From: Typha latifolia
Taxonomy: Eukaryota; Streptophyta; Magnoliopsida; Poales; Typhaceae
Assembly (NCBI GenBank): GCA_019914945.1
Contig: CM034107.1
Span: 5,828,001-5,892,000 of the forward strand
Length of the DNA stretch: 64,000 nucleotides
Direction of reading: 5' to 3'
Part shown: one piece after another, positions 33,305 to 45,400 of the stretch
How the letters are laid out: every line of letters begins with the position of its first letter
Numbering within the stretch: position 1 is the first letter of the stretch
Translations under genes and position numbers: made by a program
The notes under the pieces: generated by a model
Told to the model about the DNA's origin: nothing
The model's database searches: none
The model's input: only the letters and a program-made list of their open reading frames with translations

Positions 33305-36103
33305 TATAACAACCAAAAAAAAAAGAAAAATCCTTCACTACATGGCACGACAGCTCGTGCCATGCAAGTGGCAGCAGGAAGGGCGCCACGTGCCCCAAGC
33401 GCTGGCCCGACCAACCTAGCCGAGCCAGCTAGCGCGGTGGGCCCCCGCCGCAGCCTCCCTCCCCACCACCTCTCTTCCTTTTCTTCCTCTCTCTCTCTCT
33501 ACCATCAGCCTCGCACTACCGCCGCCACCTCCACTAACACCAGTGAGCATCCCTCCCTCTCCCTCTCTCTCTATCTCTCTATCTCTCTTTCTCTCTTTGT
33601 CGGCTTCCTCTCGGGGCCGCCGGAAGATTGAGCCGTCGGCTAGAGGCCGGCCGCTGAGTGGCCACCAGCGGCCGCACCATTCCCCCATGGCCCAACCCTC
33701 TTCTTCCTCCCTCTTTCTTTCTTCTTCTTCTTCTTCTTCTTCTTCTTCTTCTCCTTCCCTTTTTTCCTCTTTGACTGCACCCTGCAAGTGGTGCTGGGCT
33801 CGGCCCAGCGCCCTTGTAGCACATGGCGCTAGGCCCAGCCCAGCGCCCTATTGTGCATGGTGCTGGGCTGAGCCTAGCACTATGTATTGTTTTATATATA
33901 TATATATATGCACATTATTTATTTCTAATTATATTTGATTATGTTATTAATTATTCAATTAGTTTAGTTAATTTAATGTATTTAATTTATATAAATTTAA
34001 TATAATTATTCACAAAATTATGATATTATTGTTATCAATCCAAATTTTAAATTTGCTCGTGGTATATAATTCTAATTATATCATGTTTAGCAAAAGACCT
34101 GCAATATAAATTACTATTTTAATCCTAAGTAAGTAATAATAATTATTAGGGTTATGTACGTATATTCTTACGTAATTATTTACAGTAACTTAATTCTTAT
34201 TTTCTTAATTATTAAGGAGAATAATAGATAGATAATTATGTTTTAAATACACTATTAAATAATATAATTATGGTTAATAAATAACAAAACAAATACAGAA
34301 ATGAAGAGTACATAATTACAACAAGAAACTATCTTTTTGCCGGGTTAATTTTAATAAATAGAAAGACTGACATTATTTGTTATAAATAATTTCAGATCCC
34401 GACCCCCCTATTCAAGACCCTATGGACCTAGCTATCGAGGCTTGATCGTTGTCGTGATAATATGAACGAGTGGTGTTTGGTATTTGCAGTGGTGGTGAGT
34501 TGTCTTATCCCCTAGTCATCTTTCTCAAATTAAGTTATATTATATATTATGTGCATGCATATTTTGGCCTCCAGTATTATTATATGATTTTATCTAGAGA
34601 TGATTACAGTCGAGCATATTTTATCATACATTTGATTATGCTGATATGGAATATAAGTACATTGGTGATATATATAGAGATGATTGGAGATGATCCTACT
34701 GTTATGATTATATACCGAGTTGATCTATAGCATGAGTATGCATGTGTTGATGATACAGTTGGAGACTACATTGCATCATTTTCTCTTAATTCCTATTCCA
34801 CCTAAATTCATGTTATGCATTGACTTATTATCGTACTGGATATATGTATATGATTTGTCATTTAGAAGAAAAATATGAAATGTGATTGATAGGATAGTTG
34901 ATAGAAAGCGTGAGGATACTCGAGTGGGTGCGAGGGTTAGGACGTGCCTAGAGATGATTGATCGCTCGACATAGTCGCGATCTTGTTGGCCTTACGTCTA
35001 AGGTCGTTAGTCTATGTGCGCAGTAGACATTCGGAGACATGTCGTTCGCTAGAGCATTATGTGGCGAGTTATCCTCACGAGGTTTCTATCAACTATGGGA
35101 GTGCCCGGTCTAGATGGATGTTGATACCCTAGCGGGTGGCAGGGTATGGTTATATTTGATATACTATTGCGGGTGGCGGAGTATGCTCTGAGCTTTCGGA
35201 CATGATGTTGAGACTAGGTACTGGGTGTTTACTGTGCATAGTGGTCTAGTATGATGATATTATACCAAGATGTCGGTGATGATCGTGATGTTGAGAAATA
35301 CATATAATTTTATTATCATCTGATTACCTGATTATTGAGTGGTCAATATACATTATATATAGTTGTATTTGATGTCATAGCATCGTCATGGTCAGCATGC
35401 ACCATGTGTCATATTTGAGAGAGAGTTACGATGATCGTATGACGTGGTGACATATTTATTTAGTATCGAGGACTATGTATTTTTATCAGTTATGACATAT
35501 TATCTATTTTTCACTTATATATTATTGAGGATGCATTCATATACTCATTCATGACATGATCACCTTTTCGATTCATATTATTCCAGTACATGATTTACTC
35601 TCTATTTGGCTTCACTGATGAATTCATATACTCATTCATGACTCTCCTTGTTTTCTCCTTTCCAACAACCCAGGTGAACGAGTGGAGCAGGATACTTTCT
35701 TAGAGGCTTTGCTGGTGAGTGAGGAGTAGAGTATGGTTAGTGTTATATGCTAGATAAGTTATCTTGTCTGATGTATTAGTGGACATCTTCGAAAGTGTGT
35801 ATATATTCTTGTCTTATATTTTAGCATGTGACTTTGTACTTATATAATTATGTATACTACCGTTGTGTATATGTAGTTGTGAAAAGCTCTTGATGATGTG
35901 TTGTAGCATGTGTGGGGCCCAAGTAGGGTTATCTATATGCTGTTGATAGTTAGACTTGAGTTATTCTTAGTTTAGATGTTGTGGATAAAATTGTGATGTT
36001 GATACAGGTTTATTTGTTTGTCAGTAACTAACCAAATAGTCAGATACCATGCACATGTCATATAGGTTTGTGCTATGCACATGTTTAGGGTTTGAGTGCT
36101 ACA
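33305..36103 (+). mobile_element. 3' LTR of the Tekay element
   Basis: This 2.8-kb LTR starts TATAACAACC (TGTAAC expected; G to A) and ends GTGCTACA. It has the terminal hairpin (33341-33364), (CTT)n, TGGGCC palindromes and a TATATATATA run (33895-33908). It keeps about 445 bp missing from the 5' LTR (about 35308-35751) and has an extra ~50 bp near 34010-34062. Confidence 0.9.
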
Positions 36104-36737
36104 ATTAATCTAATAAATAATAACTAAACCATAAATAAAATTTATATGCAAATATTTATAATTGAAATTAATAAATTATTATACTAAAAATACTTAGCTA
36201 ATAATTATACTAGTGAATGTAAATTACCAAAATAATTAATTATCTAAAAAAAACTAATTTACCTAACATTAGAAAATAAATTATATACTTAACATAAGGA
36301 AAAAAAACAAAAATCCTCTTTGCGGCCTAGCACTGTTGCAACAAGAGGGGGAAGAGGAACTAAGGAGGGAGAAGAAGAAGAAAGGAAGAAGAACATAAAG
36401 AAAGAAAGAAAGAAGAAAATAAGACAAAGAGAAGGGGAGGGAGGGAAGGCTGGGACAGCGGGGAGGAGCTTGGCCACTGCTGGCCAGCTAGCAGTCGGCG
36501 GCTCGGGTCTAATGGACCTAAGATCGAGACTACTAGAGAGAGATCGAATGAGTAAAATGAAGAGAGAGTGAGGCGGTTGGGGGGGGGGGGGGTTCTGTGG
36601 TGGCGGCTATGGTGGGGCTAGCCTGGCCAGCGATTAGGGGCGCCTGGCACCCTCAACTAGCTCCTCGTTGCATGGCACGAGGTTAGCCACGTCATTGCCA
36701 TGCAACAATTTTTTTTAAGATAGATTATTACACCTAC

Positions 36738-37542
36738 AGACACAGATTGACACTATAGTAACACTGGAGTAGCCACTAGCAGTGGTTCTCGGGCCATCTT
36801 CCTTAGCCGTGGTGGAAAATAAAGGTCAAAACCCTACTTTTCCATCCACAATGATCCAAGTCCCCCCGACCCAAACTGTCACGTCCATTCCCTTCCTTGG
36901 ACCTAACATAAAATGTTACCTCTAACATAAAATGTTGAAGAGTTAATATTTTTAATAACTCTTTATTTATACTTACCATGTAAAAAATAAGACATCTTTG
37001 GATAGTAAGTTGTTTTGATCATTTAAGAGCTCGAATACTAGATATAGGCCAGATAAAGAGCTAATCCTCCCTAGATACAGAGACATCTAAGACTCACTAT
37101 GATGCGATCCGAGTCAGATCGGATCACATCATATGGACATTGGGCTCGATGGATCAAGTCTAGTTATCTTATTTATTCTGGTTATATAATTTATTTAGAG
37201 TTTAAGTAGATTAGAGTTTATTTAATTAGTTAAGTTCAGTTTAGTTAACTTTTGTGCAGTTTTAGAAAAATATTCTATAAATATTCAAAAGTCATCCGAA
37301 TATTATGGAACTACTTGGAGAAGATTGATGACGTCCTAATCTACAACTTTCGTATTTAAGGTTTCTTTAGATTAGGACTCTATCGTTTGAAGAACGAAGA
37401 AACATTTCAAAAAAGATAAGAAAGGCTAATTTAGTCATGTTTATCTCTAGGTTATGTTTATCTTTAATATGGCAAATCCTAAGGAAAATCAGTTTAGGGT
37501 TAGCCTCTATAAATATGTGGAGTGCAGCCCTAATTGATAATT
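36738..37542 (+). other. LTR-like relic flanking the solo LTR
   Basis: The segment 37090-37400 (GGATCACATCATATGGACATT, GAATATTATGGAACTACTTGG, TTCGTATTTAAGGTTTCTTT) lines up with the LTR start at 59720-59960. It includes CTCTATAAATATGTGG near 37507, a TATA-like LTR promoter relic. No coding frame is credible. It continues past 38405 after the inserted solo LTR. Confidence 0.6.
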
Positions 37543-38405
37543 TGATACGTTTAGTTAGGATATTTTCTTACTGCATTAGTTGTTTATTTTCATTAAAATA
37601 AAATTCCTATAAGTCGCGTTCGAAAGTAGGAAGGGTCGCATTCGAACGCCCTTGTGAATGCCTGCATCAGGTTCGCAAATACAGAGAACGCATATTGTGC
37701 GTTCGAATGCGGTCGGGCGAGTTCAAACGCCCGCATTCGAACGTCTGCATCGCGTTCGCACATACATATAACGTCTTTTAATGCGTTTGAACGTGATTGT
37801 GCATGTTCGAACGCGATCAGCGGGAATCTTCTAGAATTAGGGTTATATATTATTTTAGGACTTATTGGCTAGCCTTTATATATATGTGGATGGCAGCCAA
37901 ATTCATTATGCTATTAGAATATTAAATTCTTGCCTCTCTATCATCTATTTACCCTAATCTCCCTCCTCCCTCTTCACCATCTTTCCACCTTTACCGTTGG
38001 CAAGGTTTCTCCTAACTTCTAATCTCCCTCGACTGTCGAGCCACCCCTCTTTTTTGGGATCTCGACCACTTCGTTCCCTTCATCTACTTCCCTTAATCAC
38101 ATCCACCATCCACGTTCATTTCTATACCCATCCATAACCCTAATATCCACTCCACTTGTCACCACCACTATCACCCACGTTATTCCGTATTTTCATCCCT
38201 GATATAGTTCGAATCTATGAAGGGCATAAATACAAAAGTTGTAGATCGGGAAGTTACGGATCTAACCCAATTAGTTTCATAATTTTCTAACTATCAGAGA
38301 ATATCTGACGAATAGTTTTCCATAGTTATGCGGACTAATTCTTATAATACATCCAGATCTTGAAGGAATCGTTGTGTAGCCTATCTTTAGTTTGAGAACC
38401 TATCA
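37543..38405 (+). mobile_element. Solo chromovirus LTR, TSD TAATT/TAATC
   Basis: Its ends are TGATACG and CCTATCA, 863 bp. The flanks TAATT (37538-37542) and TAATC (38406-38410) agree in four of five bases. Internal order equals 13606-14536: GTTCGAACGC array (37610-37825), TTTATATATATG TATA box near 37876, pyrimidine leader and the ATCACCACCACTATCACCC block. No primer-binding site or gag follows. Confidence 0.87.
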
Positions 38406-39200
38406 TAATCATTGAATGAAAGCGTTGAATGAATTTTGAGTTAAGTTAAGTTTATTTACTTTGTATTTACCATTTTATCGTAGCCATTAAATCGTCAGCC
38501 ACCCTACTTTACGGCCGTCCACCATCATCCTTGGCCGTCCACCACTCTCCGACCACTGCCGCAATGTCAGTTAATTACCGTTTTGCCCTACTTCGACCTT
38601 GTTCCACTATTTTAATAATAACTTTTCATCCGGATATCTAATTGACTTCATTCCAAAGCCATTAGATCTGGAATTTTCGAGATTACTACCCCTCAAAATC
38701 TCAGGATCATATTACAGACTGATCATTCCAGATCTAGTTCGTAACACACTAAGTTTTAATCAATATATTAAGCCACTTAGTTTAAGCTTCAAGCTGTTTA
38801 TATCGTCAAGCCATTGCTTCAAACTAAATGCCCTCAAAATATCGCTTCAAGCTGTATGGGTCGTTGAATTATTGCTTTAAATTTAATACCGTTAAAACAT
38901 CGCTTCAAGTCATAGCGCTGCTGAGTTGGGAGTGAACCTATCCACCTCTTTAGTCGCAGGGGAGGTAAACTATTTTGGGCATAAATTTTGTGAAGAGGGC
39001 TAGTTTGGTAACAAAACTCTTTTTAAAACTAGAAGGATGTTGGGCTAAGACGAGGGGTCGGTCCCCGATCAAGACATTTGAACAAACTGGCCTATCGCTT
39101 CGCTGTTCAATGAGAATTGACCTTCTAACAAGAGGGGGAACGCGTTTCTCAGATACAATTTATTGTGAGTTAGTGTCGCCGATGCCCTGCTACCACTGCC
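38406..39200. other. Repeat relic upstream of the host gene, no gene seen
   Basis: 38420-38630 resembles 23220-23480. 38790-38910 contains three ~50-bp direct repeats of the form ATCGCTTCAAGCTGT/GTCATTG. No coding signal. It separates the retroelement block from the LIKE-COV gene and probably holds the gene's distal promoter. Confidence 0.45.
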
Positions 39201-39392
39201 GTGCACAGTAGTTCGAGTCAAACGAATCAAAATATCAGAGGATCGTATCCACATGGGCATTTTCGTCGTCTTAAACCGTATGAGGGTCCTACACACCTGT
39301 GACCGTTTCCCTTTTCCCGTTTCCCTCGGTTTGCTTGCTTCTTACTCCTCCCAGACCTCTCACCTTCCATCTCCTTCCATCTCCTTCGCCCG

Positions 39393-39438
<46 letters not shown>
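39201..39438 (+). promoter_or_regulatory. Proximal promoter and 5' UTR of the LIKE-COV gene
   Basis: About 240 bp of unique-looking sequence holds GGGCATTTTCGTCGTCTTAAA, then a pyrimidine-rich stretch (CTCACCTTCCATCTCCTTCC, 39358-39390), typical of plant transcription start regions, and a GA repeat. No clear TATA box is seen. The transcription start cannot be fixed from sequence alone. Confidence 0.5.
39398..39438 (+). repeat. (GA)20 microsatellite touching the start codon
   Basis: An unbroken GA run of about 41 bp ends directly at the ATG (39439). It lies in the 5' UTR. Such GAGA tracts are bound by plant BBR/BPC proteins and vary in length between individuals. Confidence 0.9.
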
Positions 39439-39441
<3 letters not shown>

Positions 39442-42400
39442 GCGGAAGAGAAGGAGTCAACATCGATCCCGCTGAGCCAGCCGGAGGATCCCGAGGACCC
39501 GGCGAAATCTCCGCCGAGTTCGCCCAATTCCTCCACTCGCAAGGTTCGGATCTCGTCTCGAAACCCTCAAATCTCACCGCATTTTCCTCACGATGGATAC
39601 TTCCCCTCTGATCGGCCTAATTGTTAAGACATTTATTGGAAAATCTACATCCACTGCTTTTATTTCTTTTCCGCTCTGTGCTGTAGCGATCATAGTTTTT
39701 TGTTGACATATTGTTAAGTTACAACACGTTCTATTTGATGTATCTATTGAATGATTTGTGTTGGATATGAAGTGCTAAATCGGATGAAACAGAAACATTG
39801 TAGCAGTCCTGGATCTGTAATTGGGAAATACTAGATAGTGAAGTGATATAATTTGGAATGCCTTAATTTAGGGTTTAGCGTATGAGTTATAAATGCTACC
39901 ACTGTGGCTGGATATTAATACATCGATTTATGTTTCACACGTCAGTGATTCGTAGTGTCATCAGTGATGCAAATATTGGGAACTTTCAGTATTTAGATTG
40001 AATCTCTTCTTTTTTATTCTTGAACTTGCTTATGGGAGGAATTGGATGATGCAATTTGATGGTTATTCCATGATTTTGCTAGTAATTGAACTGTAATGCA
40101 AATGGGGAAAAAGAAGCATTTCGTCAAATGGATCCTGAAACTTTTGGAGCATGTATTTTAACACCACATGAATAGCTGTACATGTAGAGATGGCTGGGAA
40201 GCTATGAATTTGATTTCCCCATGTGTCTGAACTCTGAACCAATCTACAATGCTGCTTTTGAGCACTTGGGCAATTTAAGCGTGCACTACTATTAGTTACT
40301 TTTCAGGTCCTGCTACTTCACAGACTCAATGAGTTAGAATGCCTCAACCGCAAACCATTTATGTGTGGCTGATCAGGTTCTATTCTTGCATATGCCCTAG
40401 GATTGTGTTGACATTTGAACATACTGCTTATGGTCACCCACTTCAGCCTCCAACTAACTTACGACATGCTTTAGCTCCATCTTGTCTAGTCAGCTTATTT
40501 AGCTTTTGTGATGCTCTGGCAACTGGATGACAAACTCCTATGAAAATTACTCCTGCATAACAATGCTAAGGAACTGAACATAACTCTTGAGATGATCTCT
40601 TGTCATGTTTGACTTGGTAACTAATCTGAACTTGGCTGGTAGCTTCTCAATCTATTGTTTCTCCATTGTCAGCATAGGGGAATCTTTCTCAAAATTTAGC
40701 AGGTTCAAGGAGTTATTCAAAATCTATATTTTGGACAGTTGAGTAGTAGTTAAAGCGGCAACTGGTTAACCAATATATGGAATTGTGTATGTAGTAATTT
40801 GGTTGTCTTTCTAATCTAGTGATAGGTGATTGTTTGATACGAGCAATACTATAGGTGCTAGAAATAAAACTATTGGATTTTTTAACAATTGAATTTAGAC
40901 TGATACTTTTTATTTTTTTCCATGATTTCCTCAAGCTGATTGGACCCACATATGTGCAAAGTTTGCAATGTTTTCTCTTTCATTTGAGTGCGCGTAGGTG
41001 AATGCAGGTATATATTAAGCTAAGAATATCTTGTCTAACACAATTATTGTAGTGCAATAACCTAAATAATCTTCAAATCTTCAAATTATGAAAAAAATTC
41101 TAGTTTGACAGAAGAATTTTCATTTTGTGACTGTAAATCTGTCATATTTTATGGTTCACACAAGTTTGCTGATTATTTATTTCACAATATTTAGTTATGC
41201 AAGTACTAATATAGAGGATAAAATGGCCTTTTTATAAATATACAGTTGGGTCATTAAATAGTAACTAGTAAACACGAGAGCACAAATGTGTAGAATATAA
41301 TTTCAAAGTTCCATCAAGTTTTGTTTAGTAATAAAATAGTTAATGATGACTTGGAAGTCAGTGACCATCCAATCGATGATCCTACAATCTTGATCTTTGT
41401 TTGATCTTAAATTCATCAAATTAGATTAGATACGATTCAATCGGTCTTCCCAATTGAGTCTAATTGAGATGATTTTAATGTTTTGGCTTACATAGTCCAG
41501 TTACTCTCTGGTCCAGACTTTAACTGGATTAATTTGATTACCTAATTGAACTTGCAGCTAATTAGGCCCAAGTCACATTCATGATTTAGAAAGATGCAAT
41601 CTAATGTTGTGTCACACATATAACATTTAACCATTTAGGCTGAATTGAATAAATACATGTGAATTTGTTTAGGGGGTATCGATATTAGGAGATTATAGCA
41701 GCTATTGCTTGACCCTAAGATAGAGTCTCTCTTAAAGAATTTTGATGAAAGTGAAGATCCATCATGTATTGGTCATTATAACTTATGGGCAAACAATCCA
41801 CATATTACCCAGGTCTCTGTTGCTGCATTTAAGGATGTCTTTAATGACCTTCAAAAGATAGTGCAGCACTATGTAAGCAAGGCAGCTTGTTAAAACTGGT
41901 CCAACAAAGCATTTGTCTTGGACTACAATTTTCAGCAAGCAAACTGCCTTTTAGGATTCCTCGCAAGCTTTCCTGCAATTGGTGGAATTATCTGACGGAT
42001 TTGGAGTGTCTAATGCCTCAGGATGGCAATGAATAACTAATCCCCCAAATCTTCTCTTGATCCCTCTTTTCCTACTTACCTAGCAGTTGACCTTTCCCAC
42101 ACTATTTTTAAAATTTGAACTGTGAGGAATAAGAAGAGGAGACTGGAGGGGCATAGGGACCAATGTAGCAAAGAAGGGAAAGGGCAAGGGACAGTTCCTG
42201 TGGAAGAAAGGAAAAATGAGGAGGCTGTGGAATAGGTTACAAAGGGGGGAAGGTTGCTTAACTAATTAACTAAGGTTAAGGGGATTGTGGTCCAGGTTTT
42301 AAAGAGGTGTAGGAGAAATAATGTGCCCATGAAATTAGGACCTGTAATCTCCCAATGATGATTCCCTCCAAGCGAGTTCAAATAAATTTGAATTCATTCG

Positions 42401-45400
42401 GTTCAGCTCCTAACGTTATTGGCTTGACTTGATCGATTGACTTTTTTTTAGTAAAATTATGAACCTAATTAGGCCTAATTGGTTCCCAAGTTAAGCTCAA
42501 TTGAACTCATTATAGTGAACCAATTGAATCCTATCTATTCTAATCTATCAAATTTAAGATCATGGGATCATCGATTGGACAATCATAACTTCAAGCTGAC
42601 ATTACTATTTAATTACTCAACAAAACTTGATGAGACTTAATTATGTTCTAATAAACTTGTACTTTTAATATCTGCTATTTATGTCCCAATTGTTTATATT
42701 AAATGACCATTTTAACCCTATATAAGTATTATCATAACCAAACATTGCAGGATAAATAATCGACAAACTTTTGTGAACAATATGATGTGTTACTACCTCT
42801 ATGGTCACAATAATGAAAAGTTGGAAATTTTCCACTCAATCTAGTGAAATGTTTATTCATAATTTTAAGATAAATTAGTTTTTACAGGTTTTATAATAAC
42901 TTGAGCATGATCATGTTCAATAAGATATTATCTAGCAAAGGTATTCAATCATGTGACTAGAAATATATGATTATATTTATAAGACTATTTTTGATTATAT
43001 TTTAAAAAGAACAAGCATGAAACTTATTTTGATAGGGGTAGAATGCAATGATCTATATTTTATTGATTAAACTCCTTATTTCCTTAGGAATTTAAGATTC
43101 ACAACAAATCTATTTGTATCAGGTCAAGCCTATTAAAAAAGGACTCGGTTAACTAATTAGAGACTAACTTGACTTGGACTCTTATTTGGGTTCGAAATGC
43201 TTTCCCCTGTATGTAGTATACACCATATAGAATACACTTTTTCAGGGATCATGCAGTTTCTAACTCGCTTGTTCATAAACTTCACTCTCCATGTAGTATT
43301 TAATTATCATTATATTATGAAAGATATATAGAAAGTCCATACCAGGGCTCAGTGTGGTACTTGTCGTTGGTATGTGCCGTTGGCGCACTAAATAGTCTTG
43401 ATATATCAAATAATTATCTTTAAACCTTTCTAGGTCCTTAAAATATATTTTAATTTTTAAGGGCTAATATAAAGTCCTTCAATAGTAGATATTAATTTCA
43501 TGGATTCAAAAATTGACCGATCCTTTTTTGGGTCTTGATTGGTATTGGGCGGGTATTGGTTGTATTGGCCGATACCCGGTTTGGACGTGACTTGTATCTG
43601 ACCTGGGGTGATGTGGGCATCATCTTCAATTTGACCAAAATAAAATTGCTTGAGTCCAATTTTGGTCTAATTGTTTATTTTAATTCAAATAATCAATTAA
43701 ATTAGTCAATTAATAGATATGGTAGCCTATATGCGGGGGATGTCCGTATTGAGTTATTACCTAAATTGGGTTAGTCAATTTAGGTAAGGTTTGATTAATT
43801 AGGATCCTATTAGGAAATGAATTCCTATTAGAATCTCAATTGATAGTTATGGTAAGCTTATATGTGGGGGATGTCCATATTGATTTATTACCTAAATTGG
43901 GTTAGTCAATTTAGGTAAGATGATAAATTAGAGTCCTATTATGAAATAAGTTTCTATTAGAATCAACTAGAATCAAAGTTGTTAACCTATTTAAGGGTTA
44001 TTGCTTGAGAAATAAGGACAAGTTGGAACAAGATTATTTTGAGATCTCTCACTTTCTCCCCTGTGGTCTTCTTCTTCTTCTTCTCTCTCTCTCTCTTTCT
44101 CTCTCTCCCTTTCTCCTACTCAGTCTTAAGATTCTTCTCTAATCTCTTCTACTTCCTCTCTAAACCTCTCTCCTTCTTCAATCTCTACTTTTTTCGTTGG
44201 TTATTGCCGCTGTCCAGAAGATTCCAGTAGTGAAAGAAAACCTTTGGGTGCCCGGACGTGAAGAGGAGAACTTGGTTTTAAAGTAAAAGCACTACTATTC
44301 CATTTATTAGTAAACCTAAACTCTACGGTCTTTTCTTACACCATATTATAGGCTTTTCTACTATCAACATACCTATTTGAGAGTTGAGGAAGCTACTGCC
44401 TTATCTGAGTGGTTTTCTCTCATTCTATCTAGTAGTGATCCTTTTAATCAATTAACTTCTTATCAGTTATTGCTTATTATATTTTATTTTAGTTATTTGT
44501 TTGGGTCGATTGTTCTCCAAAACATTGCATTCATACTAGATTTGCATCACGGGGATATCTCTCTCCCTAACCGAAGTGGGTACTTCTCCGACATAGAGAT
44601 CTAGCTCCGGCCGCATTGGTTATGTGTTTTTTTTCTTTATTTTTCTCTCCCTTGCTCTCTTCTCTTCTTCTTCACCAGTGTCTTTTTCTTCTCTCTTCTC
44701 ATCTCTTCTTCTTCTTCACTGTAGAAGTAGAAAAATGTGTTTTTTTTTTCTTTCTTTCAGTTCTTATAGTCTCTTGCTTCCAATGTTTTGTGTCTAGAGC
44801 TTAAACCTATTATTGGGGAACCAAAACCTCCAACAGATCCTCCAAGTATTTGACTAGAATGACTCTAAATCGAATCTTGGGCATGTGCAAACATTTGATT
44901 CACTTTGCATTGCCTTGGAGATTGATTTCGCTTGAGCTCTTGCATGAATATCTTCAATAGCGTGTGGTTTCCTTAGCAATAAAACCAATTTAGAGTGATA
45001 GAGTTCTCCCATCTGGTGTTCTGTCCAATAATAGTATTGTGCAGCCTCGTTTCGATTAGTAGAACTAGTTGGGTTCACCAAAATCCATGCCATCATACCT
45101 AGTGAGTAAAGGAGGCATATCTTCTGTCAAAGAAGTTCATTGAACCAGGAATGCAGAAATCTATTTTCAAGGATACCTGTGGTGAGAACTTGATTTCCAT
45201 GCCAGAAGAGATGCCCTTAATTGCATTAAGTGAATATATCATCACCAAGTTCCTTTCCAGATAAGAGGTAAATAAAACATGATAATGTCCTGAAAACTTC
45301 TGATAAACTAGGGCAATGAGAAGCAAGACCAATGTGCTTGAGTAAATTTGTATTGTAAGATAACTTTGTACCTTGCGGAGGTCTTTCCTTTGATGGAGGC

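Larger units (their letters stand above)
26031..36103 (+). mobile_element. Tekay/Del chromovirus, nearly full length, TSD ATTAA
   Basis: Long LTRs (26031-28448 and 33305-36103) flank a primer-binding site, gag, protease, RT, RNase H, integrase and a polypurine tract, in Ty3/gypsy order. ATTAA flanks it at 26026-26030 and 36104-36108. The LTRs' size, the CX2CX4HX4C knuckles and the tail ending EEASWECEDEIRSKY point to the Tekay/Del clade. Stops or frameshifts interrupt every main domain and the protease motif is altered. It sits inside an older solo LTR of the same kind but opposite orientation. Confidence 0.93.
23754..36732 (-). mobile_element. Solo Tekay-type LTR, TSD CCTAC, split by a full element
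   Basis: Its ends are TGTAACACC at the left and TTATTACA at the right, with CCTAC at 23749-23753 and 36733-36737. Removing the 26031-36103 insertion and one ATTAA copy leaves about 2.9 kb. The left part (23754-26030) matches the order of blocks in 18820-20500. The right part (36109-36732) holds the purine-rich run, a G-run near 36582 and a degraded terminal hairpin (36673-36706). No internal region remains. Confidence 0.9.
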
